DNA from: Proteles cristata cristata
Lineage: Eukaryota; Chordata; Mammalia; Carnivora; Hyaenidae
Direction: 5' to 3'
Assembly: GCA_017311185.1 (NCBI GenBank)
Contig: JAESUZ010003105.1
Location: 496,001-560,000 of the forward strand
DNA length: 64,000 nt
Shown: one piece after another, positions 55,877 to 64,000 of the stretch
Numbering within the stretch: the first letter of the stretch is position 1
How the letters are laid out: the number at the start of each line of letters is the position of its first letter
The notes under the pieces: model-generated
The model's input: the letters and a program-made list of their open reading frames with translations, nothing else
Told to the model about the DNA's origin: nothing
The model's database searches: none
Program-made: the position numbers and the translations under genes

Positions 55877-58800
55877 AATAAATATATAATCAAAGTGAGA
55901 ATCTTTCAAAGCCTTAAAGTATTTGGAAACTAATTATGAAAAAAAAGAAAACAGGCTGTATTCAAGGAAATGTTTTTCTTCTTAATGTGAAATAAAAAAA
56001 TCACCAAATATTACTAATTTCAAAATCTGGTTAAGAATAATAAAACACCTAAGACAAATAATGGCTTCATACTATTATTCAGAATTGCAAAGGCTGCTTG
56101 GTGATGGCTCTTGGAAGGCTGCCATGTCTACTCAAGGCCTATTTCTCCACAACATGCCTACAAGTCACCTTCACTCCTATTTCCTTCCCTCTCTCCTTTG
56201 TCGCAAGTAAAATAAACAACTTTGGGTGATGGTTATAAATTTAAATGGCTCCATACTGTCTTTTAGGTATCTCCAGAGAGGAAGAGATTTATATCTGTAC
56301 ATATTGCTTAAATTTAATGATGAAAATAAGCATAAAGTAAGAATTAGATTTATCAGGTATGGTTATTTTAATAATTTGGTTTATCCTTGTTTCAAAGACT
56401 GAAGCTCCTTTATCTTAATGATGTGGTTACATAAATAACAGTATCAGACTAGGACTTTGAAATTTAAGTGAAGAAGAGCATTGGTATCTGTAAAAAGTGG
56501 AAAAATCACCAATTTTAATGGAGACGGTAAATCAGAAAAGCACTAACTAATAAACTAAGCCATGGTACAGCTGATGTTAAGGATCAGTTTTCTAAGTGCC
56601 AATCATTCATAGAATGTCACAGGATAATTGTAGAAATAATGGTAGAAATAATGTCAACACTAATATTTTTCTTCATTTCAATCTCCAGATATAAAAGTTG
56701 CTCAAATAAGTCAGCACAGATTTGAAAATAACATTAATTTTATCAAGTGTTGTATTTATCAGGTATGCATCCAGGTCCTGCTACTCATGGCAGCCTTAGT
56801 ATTATTCACATTTTTAAATGTTCAATTCTATTTCCTCACAGAATTTTACTCACTCAGAAATGTGTAGCTTGTAGTGGCAAACTACTGAATATAGGCCATT
56901 AAGGTTTTCTGTTCCTTTGTAGTTCACTGCATTATTAATTAAATGAGACAGTGCTAAACGCTTCTTTGTCACAGAAGGGGAAGGGGACTTGCTGGTTGAA
57001 ACTATTTAAAATGTTTTTTGTTTTGGGTGGTGGCAGGTTTGAGGCTGGGGGTAAGCACCCAGGTGCACAATGAGAAAGGCCAACAGTCCTAACATCCTGT
57101 TGATATCCTTACAGCATGGCTGGAAGGAGAGCATCCAGAGCAGGCCAGGAATTCAGTGACAGAGAAATGACAACAACGGAAGCCAAGGAGGAGGCAGGTG
57201 ACAGTGGAGAGGAGAAAGATGATTACAAGGCCCTAGCCCATGAAAACATTTAGGGCTCAGCATCATCCTCTGCCGGATTTGGCCAAATTTCGACCGGAGA
57301 AAAACAACTGCTATTTCAGAAGGCAGAAAAAATAGAAGAGGTATATTACATAATAGTTATTTTTGAAGTGATTTTTATCTCAAAATATATGCCAAAGGCA
57401 GAACTATATAAGAAAAATCTTCAAGGTATATTTCACTCAACAATGAAAATATAGTGATAAGCCAAAAAAAAAAAAAAAAATGCAGATCAGGGTAATACCC
57501 CCAGCAATTTTACTAAAATCATATTCATGGTTTCAGGGTTCTTCTAGATTCTTGTTTACAGGAAGAAAGACCAACTATCAAAGGATGATGAGAAAACTTA
57601 CTTATCACCCCCTTTGTAAAAGTAATCATAACAAGGCCCCTGTTATTAGGAGCATTCTAAGAACTCCACTCTCAACTGTATTCTATATTTTAATAGAAAT
57701 ATGAAAGCAAAGCAGACCAGGACCATGTCTTGTGAAAGATCCACTTGAACTTGAACCTTTGGGGAACTTTTTTCACAAAGGACAGACATAGTTTTATAGT
57801 TTTAGTCTAATCAGGGGAATTATCTGCTTTGTGGATTATCTAGGACATACTATAAATCCAGGCCAGCTCCCCCTCTTTACTCAGAAACCTCATCAGCTGA
57901 GTTTTCCTTTCAGGGCATATTTTAAAAGCTAAAAATTTTTCTTATTTATCAAAGCAGAATACAAGATACATATATAGCAAAAATAATTATATGGAACATT
58001 CCAAAACAAAAACTGAGAACTGTTTTGAATTTCTTTTCAATTGTTATTAATAACAACAAAGAATTGATTAATCTTCAACATTTTTCATTGAGAGTTCACT
58101 AAAGGAATCTAACTTTAAAAAATATGTCTTCCAGAATAATTCAGATTTTTCAAACTACAGTACTTATTCTATGGTCTGATTCTGTGGTACAGTTTAAGAT
58201 TTATAATTTTCAAGTAGCTTTGTTTTAAAGTTTCACCTTTTAGGAGGTTTTATCCAAATGAGACATAGTGCCTTCCTGACCAGTAATTATAATATACAAA
58301 TGGCAAATAATCCAAGTAAATTTACAATTGTTAGTAGTTAGACTTTTTATCCTCCGTAATTACTAGCAATCAAAATATTTTGGATATCCTAATTAGGTCT
58401 AGAAGTGGTTGTCAGGGTTTATTCCTCAAGAGGTGAGTGAATCAAGTCCTCATCAGTTCATACTTTTTTATGACAAAGGGTACAACTAGGAAAAGAAGGG
58501 AGAATCTGATGAGTATCAGTCAACAGAAAATTATTCAGTAGCTCCAGGCACTCACTCATCACATCATTTAACTCCAGACCTACAAAAGTAATCTGGTATC
58601 TAACTATATTAAGATGCATAAAATGATGCACAACTACAACTTCAAACTGAAAAACTGATTTCAAAAATAACAGAAATAGCACGGCTACTTTCAAAAGAAG
58701 TAAAAAGGAATAATTTCTCAAATATATTGTGAGACTACCTTACTAGGTTAGAATTTGAGGTGAAGTAGGATTTAACACTGTAACGCCAAAGGAAGACTAA

Positions 58801-58998
58801 TAAAATATTCAGGGATGGACATATAAAAAATGTAAAGCTCACAAAAAGGGAAGACAAGTCAACAAAAACAGTAAACACATGAGGAACAATGAAGGATTAG
58901 TAAAGTAAAAACTAGAAGTCAGGCCAGTTCTCCCACAGCATGCCCCAAGCATGAGAACTTAGCGGAAGTGTCCCCAGGCAGGTCCAGCGCAGTACTAC
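55877..58998. other. unassigned sequence
   Basis: No SINE or L1. 57061-57260 is purine-rich with wording ('gattacaaggccctagccca') faintly like the unnamed old repeat. An A-run of 17 at 57464-57480. Nothing that supports a gene. Confidence 0.45.
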
Positions 58999-59124
58999 CT
59001 AGTGCACGCAAGAACTGTCCTGCTGGCTGCAAGCCTCAGCTAGCAGGTGCCTACTGTCCTCCCCTCTGTGCTTGCTTTCAGCAAATTCATATGCTGAGCT
59101 GACTGAACCCTTATCTTCTTCCAT
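58999..59124 (-). other. candidate short coding exon, minus strand
   Basis: In minus orientation 'ttttctgtccttccag' is followed by ATG and 41 codons, beginning MEEDKGSVSSAYEFAESK and ending CSQQDSSCVH then TAG. The acceptor is good and the peptide is acidic and plausible. No homologue is recognised and no partner exon can be tied to it. Confidence 0.2.
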
Positions 59125-60268
59125 CTGGAAGGACAGAAAAGCAACAAGTCTCGTATTACAGAACAATACTCTCACTGTATAATAGGTTTAGATCAAAACA
59201 GCAAGTTGGGGTCTGCAATCTGCGAGGCACAAATGAATGTTCATACAACATTGCATTCATTTATTGTCACAAAAGAGAGCTAATGGCAGCTTCTTCAGGA
59301 GAATACAACAAAGCACACAAAATTAAGCCATGATTTTCCAGTGCATAAAGTTAATTTAAAATCAGATTTCCTTCACTGAAATTCAATTCCTTCTATTAAA
59401 TTCCTTGTCACTAAGATTTAGGGTTCTTATTGCAAAGGTATGTATGCCCCCTTTCACAACTCTTATGCTCCCTTCTCAAAAGACTTTTCTACTCTAAGTG
59501 AACTTCAGCAAAGTAGATGGCTCACTCACATGGCCTTTCAAATGTCAGACATGTGAGTAAGGGGTGGGGGGTTTGATTTAATTCTTTATAACAAAATTAA
59601 TCTTTAATCTGAAATATTTTTTTTAGTGAGTGCTAACTAATTTACACAAATATTTATTCTTTGTTTTTTCTATATTCTTCTCAGGAGTACGTGCCTATAG
59701 CCATGCTAATTTTAATCTTTTTTAAATTACAAGATGATGTCCTCAATGAATAAAAAACAAAATTTTCCTTATTTCTATGTGTTTTTTCAGTCTTAGGACA
59801 GACCAATAATTATTTCCGTGAAAAAAAAAATGCTATGGTGAATGTCTTATGTATATAAAAAAATAAAGTAGTAGAAGTCATTGATTTCAAGAGTACAATA
59901 AGCTTATGTAAACATAGCTTATTATTATTATAGCTTTGGGTATAATACAAGGGAGGGGAAAATCCTCAAAATGAGTTTTCTTTCATTAAAAAAAAGTTAC
60001 TAGTTTTGTGTTGATTCTTAAGAAGTACTAACTTAAACGATTTGAAGGTGCTTAAAGATATTTTATATTTGCACAATATTTCTGTCACAACAGTAAACAA
60101 TTAAGCTACCATGGATCACACCCAGAAATACTGTTTAGCGCAATACAAGAACAAGATGTATTTAAAATTCACAAGATGCAGCAGCAGACAGATGTATGTG
60201 AGCACTTGTTCTTCATGCAGCTATGAGCAAATGCCCACACAGTAGTCACTCACTGCTCATTTAAACAA

Positions 60269-60327
60269 CTAATATTTCTGCCTGGCCTTTGGTTGAGCAT
60301 AGTATTTCTTCTTTTTGTTCTCTGATG
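60269..60327 (-). other. candidate C-terminal exon, minus strand
   Basis: In minus orientation 'ctatttacttactgtcag' is an acceptor. The frame that follows ends SENKKKKYYAQPKARQKY and TAG. The lysine- and tyrosine-rich tail looks more like a real C-terminus than the other candidates, and AT-rich, UTR-like DNA follows to the left. Gene not recognised. Upstream exons were not found. Confidence 0.3.
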
Positions 60328-60359
60328 CTGACAGTAAGTAAATAGACCACAGTACATAA

Positions 60360-60450
60360 AATGATCATCCGATAGGTGAAGAACATGGGAGACTCAGAGA
60401 GATGAACTAATTTGGTTAGGACACAGAAGCCGCAGTGCCAAGTGCATCAC
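60360..60450 (+). mobile_element. possible MIR fragment
   Basis: 'cgataggtgaagaacatggg', 'agactcagagagatgaacta' and 'atttggttaggacacagaag' resemble the latter half of MIR. Weak. Confidence 0.35.
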
Positions 60451-63424
60451 TAATAACCAGGGCTGCCCAACAGCGCTCTTCTCCTTTTGCTACACCATCT
60501 GACTGGAGAGTGGCTTGCAGCAAAGACTCCCTAATCATATACCTGCTCTCACTGTGTTTTTCTCATAGATAAATGTTAAGTTTACTACCTTAGCACACTG
60601 TTACACAATGTGGGATCTCTCTAATTTGTGACATTCTTACCCGATAATTTTAAGTCTATTTTTGCTCAAAAAACAAAAACCCCAAACACAAACAAACAAA
60701 AATCATGGCTTGATTTAAGCCACCATATGTCAAAATATGGTTTCATAAAAACAGCAAGATTATTTAGAAAGCAAAAGTTATCTTTACAAAAGATACAAAC
60801 TCTTTACAAAAGAGTTTGCCAGAGTGTTCTTTTAATTAACAAGCTCTCTACTGTCTTAGAGTTAATTAGATATTCAAAAATGTGATAAATACCCACTGTT
60901 TTCAGAAAGGCACATACAGATAAAATGTGTTATACATATTTAACTCAACCAAAGGTGAAGGCTAATCTTCAAGTTTGTTTTGATTTTAGTTCTTGTTTTA
61001 AATATAAAATTTAGGTGACTACCACTTAAACACCCATTTTTATATTCATGTACAATTATTACACCTTTGTAATTCAAAGTAGAATATATCAAAAATCTGG
61101 AAGATAATAAGAATAAATTCAAAAGATTTGATAAAACTTTACAAAGGCTCAAAATTATGAACTCATAGAGTTATTAAAAGACATTATTTAAGCAGTGCTT
61201 TGTCAAAGCCATTGGCTTGATCAAATGACCATAGACAGATTAGAACCTTTGAGAATAAAAAACAATTAAAAAAACCCCATAATTAAGAATACACAAGATA
61301 CCAGCAGGGCAAGAAACTGAAAAGTGCCAAAAGTAAAAAAAGTTTTATTACTTTTCCTCTTCAAATCAGACTGGAGTTAAAGTTAATAAATAGTTCTCAT
61401 GACTTAATTATCAAAAGTTTCAGGATTTAAAGCTTTCATTCTCTTCCATCAAAAGACATCTATACTATTGATTATTTTTGTGAAAACTGACAGAGCGGAT
61501 CTGTCTGTGAAGATATATATGTATAAAAGATACAAAATATATTGTGCGATTCATAGATGCACGAAACAGCAGCAAGGATATGAAATGCTTCAGCAGCCAA
61601 TCACAGTGTACAGAGACAAACACACACATGTACTTACAGCACAAATTAAGGCAAGATAAAAAATGGGCAACTCTCAGTTCCAAGTAACTGAAACTTAAAA
61701 AAACTTTAAACTTTATGAAGAATTTCTGTAGCTTAAATTACTCAACATGCAGGACCATCCTTAATTATGAAAATAATAGGACAAGCAGAAGCATCAGAAT
61801 TATACTATAAAAGGCAGTTAAGGTGTATAACAGATAACAAGGTACAGATCTCTGTCCTGTTATGCTGAATTTTCATCTGAATTTTCAGTTCAAAGAAGAA
61901 ATGGATATGTATTTTAAGTTTTAATATACATATTAATAAAGGTCAAATTAGAGACAGAACTGTGCTAACAAAAATGCCCCACTTATTTCATGCCTCTGCC
62001 CATCTTTTGAATATTGTTTAATTGACCTTTAGCATGCAGAAGAGTTAACAAGGTTCTACTCCTCCTACTCTACCTAAGTCTGCTCAGCTGATTCCTTGCC
62101 CTCGACAATGGCTGCAGTGCGATGAACTCGTCACTTAAAGCAACTGTGTTGGAGTACATCTATAAGTGGACAGAAAAGGGATGGTACATACAACAAGTCA
62201 GTGAGCTGTATTCATCACCTAAGAGACAGACACAGGACAAACTTTGTAAAGACATCTGTTCCTCCAAGAATAGGAAATATCATACATGGTACACATACAT
62301 GACTGACATTTGTAGGGCTGTTGGCTCTGCTATCAAGAGAATTTATTCTTCATTCTTAATACCACATGGTTATTCTGGAGAAAAACAAAGCTCAAAATAA
62401 ATGCTGACAACTCTTTTTTGTTTGTTTGTTTTCTTCTTGCTACTTCTGGCAAACAATGAAGTGTCTGACAATTGTCTAACCATTTCTTCATCATTTAAAA
62501 TCAGTGGTAACAATATAAGTATGAAATAATAAAGATTATTGCCTGTAGCAAAGGAATAATGTCACACATAGGATGTGAATAACCATATGCGAGTTCAACA
62601 ATAAAGAAAAAAAACCACAAAACAACCCAGCAGGTTAGAAGATCTTTGAATGGAAGTAGATATTTCCTCTTTGGATTGGACCACAACAGAATATCTGGTC
62701 AAGTCATCTAAAAGTGAGGTTAGTGGGGCAAAAGGGAGATTGTACTAGATTTCACACCCAGATAAAATAAGTTTAGTTTACCACACATTCTATTTTTAAT
62801 CAGTTTTAACCTACGGTAAAAGAACCAAAATATATATAAAATATTTTAGCTCTTTCTAGTCTAAATGTCTACCTTAAGGTAACAAATATTTCCTATGTAA
62901 TCCTTTAAAAATAGACCATAGAAAAGGTAGCAAGAACTAATATCACTTTTTACTATCATTAAGAAATCTCTATAAACATAAGTTTGCAAATGTTCTTATG
63001 TATCTAAATAAATGTAAATAAATTTGATTACTTACTTTTATAAAGAATTAATTTTTAAAAGTGGTGTCATTAATATATTTTGGTGACATATAACTTTATG
63101 TAGGCCAAGAGGGGGAGACAAATGTGTTGTCCATAAAAGGTCTAGAAAAACCGTAGCATGAGATGTTTTAAAAATAGTAGTCTCTTACTAAAAATATTCA
63201 TGTCTGAAGATTAGAAAAAAGATGAGCAAACCTTTCTGATATATTTTCAGTTCAAAGAAGATGTGCTTCTGATATATACTTAAGGAATATACCGCAGAAC
63301 AGAAAAGTATGTCCATACTGATATAACTATATGTGCATAGGCAGAGTTATCAATTATGCAGATTTCTCCAGTCCCATATGGAGATTAGTATCACAGAGCA
63401 ACATCCTCAGTGTCTTGATAATTA
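60451..63424. other. unassigned, repeat-poor sequence
   Basis: No SINE or L1 insertion. A 92-codon plus frame at 62122-62400 has no recognisable domain. A minus-strand acceptor and donor pair brackets 50 bases near 61640-61690 but the frame is uninformative. Confidence 0.45.
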
Positions 63425-63730
63425 TGATGCTTTTACTAAGGACTCACTATGTACAGGTCCAGGATTAGGTGCTTTATATTCATGATCTCAACAATCATAT
63501 AATATTATTGATAATAATATATGGTATATAGTAATAATAATAATAATAATAATAAATGGTATATAATATACAGTAATTATTATTTTGATTTTACAGAGAA
63601 GGAAATTGAGGGTTAGGGATGTAACTTAAGGACGTACATTTTATAAATGGTTAAAATTGTATTTGAATTAAGTCTATCAGGCTTCAGAGGCCTATGCTGT
63701 TTCAATGGAATTAGAATGTGTATTGGCTAG
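63425..63730 (+). mobile_element. MIR SINE expanded by an internal TAA repeat
   Basis: Left part 'actaaggactcactatgtac' and 'aggattaggtgctttatatt', right part 'attttacagagaaggaaatt' and 'gagggttagggatgtaactt' are MIR in order. Between them a (TAA)n array at about 63505-63575 has replaced the region where MIR has its own ATTATTAT run. Confidence 0.7.
63505..63575. repeat. (TAA)n microsatellite
   Basis: Eight or so uninterrupted TAA units at 63532-63555 with imperfect ATA units on both sides, inside the MIR. 63731-64000 shows no gene. Confidence 0.9.
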
Positions 63731-64000
63731 GATTTAGTTACCAAAGCAAATAAATGCTAAAGAAATGTTGATATGATCAACTGAAATTAAAGCTAATACA
63801 TCGTTTAGGAACCCAACTTAGATCACTAAATGCTTAAGGGAGCAATTATTCTATTTTTGAATATGCAACTAAATTTTCAAAATTTAAACAAAATTTGCTT
63901 AGCATGTAGCAAATATGCAGAAAAAAATCTCACCCATGTACAAGTCAAATATACAAAATGGCACATTCAACTAAATAGCTATTATTTCTTGAGTATCTAC

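Noticed and set aside
61465..61690. Minus-strand acceptor and donor enclosing 50 bases (tttcag ... gtaagt)
   Set aside because: Splice-like sites are good but only 16 unremarkable codons lie between them and nothing ties it to another exon.
62122..62400. 92-codon plus-strand open frame
   Set aside because: No recognisable domain, no start context or splice partner. In 64 kb of AT-rich DNA, six frames give several frames of this size by chance.
1..64000. CRISPR array, bacterial operon, rRNA, integrated virus or toxin system
   Set aside because: No regularly spaced repeats, no Shine-Dalgarno-led frames, no rRNA text, and no proviral internal genes beside the LTRs. Base composition and repeats are those of a carnivore chromosome.

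Overview
This is mammalian nuclear DNA from a carnivoran, most likely a feliform (cat-like) species. The evidence is about 30 tRNA-derived CAN-SINE copies. Most are of the long feliform type: a tRNA-like head with a GGTTCGAGCC-style B box, then 'gtgctgacagctcagagcctggagcctg', then a CT-rich stretch and an A-rich tail with aataaataaa. No bacterial, viral or organellar gene organisation is present. No protein-coding gene can be called with confidence, and all but a few of the long open frames are pieces of decayed L1 ORF2 read on either strand.

Layout. 1-4330: L1 fragments, mostly minus strand. 4495-6735: an old interspersed repeat of a family I cannot name, broken by a SINE and an MLT1-like LTR; a second copy lies at 10555-11545. 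6.9-12.3 kb: SINEs, an L2 fragment, a MIR fragment and unassigned sequence. 12.6-14.6 kb: plus-strand L1 ORF2 (endonuclease part) split by four SINEs. 14.6-28.2 kb: almost continuous minus-strand L1, including a young 5'-truncated L1 at 23828-25520. 28.3-41.4 kb: almost continuous plus-strand L1, including a second young L1 at 31384-32535, a small retroposed RNA copy, a solo LTR and a MER2 DNA transposon. 41.4-64 kb: L1-poor, mostly unique sequence with six SINEs, MIR, L2, MER2 and microsatellites. Several minus-strand acceptor-plus-short-frame arrangements there could be exons or 3' ends of an unrecognised gene, but each is weak.

The best observation is a pair of young L1s in opposite orientation, about 6.4 kb apart. 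They share a core of about 655 bp in which I count only three mismatches, including the same ORF2 frameshift, while their flanking L1 sequence is clearly more diverged. That mosaic pattern points to gene conversion, or an inverted duplication, between the two. Other useful structures are nested SINEs with two sets of target-site duplications, two SINEs in the same target site, SINE inverted pairs with very short loops, and a 144-bp polyadenylated insert with a 12-bp target duplication inside an L1. I see no undescribed enzymatic or defence system. Coordinates of repeat edges are read by eye; family names were not checked against a library.
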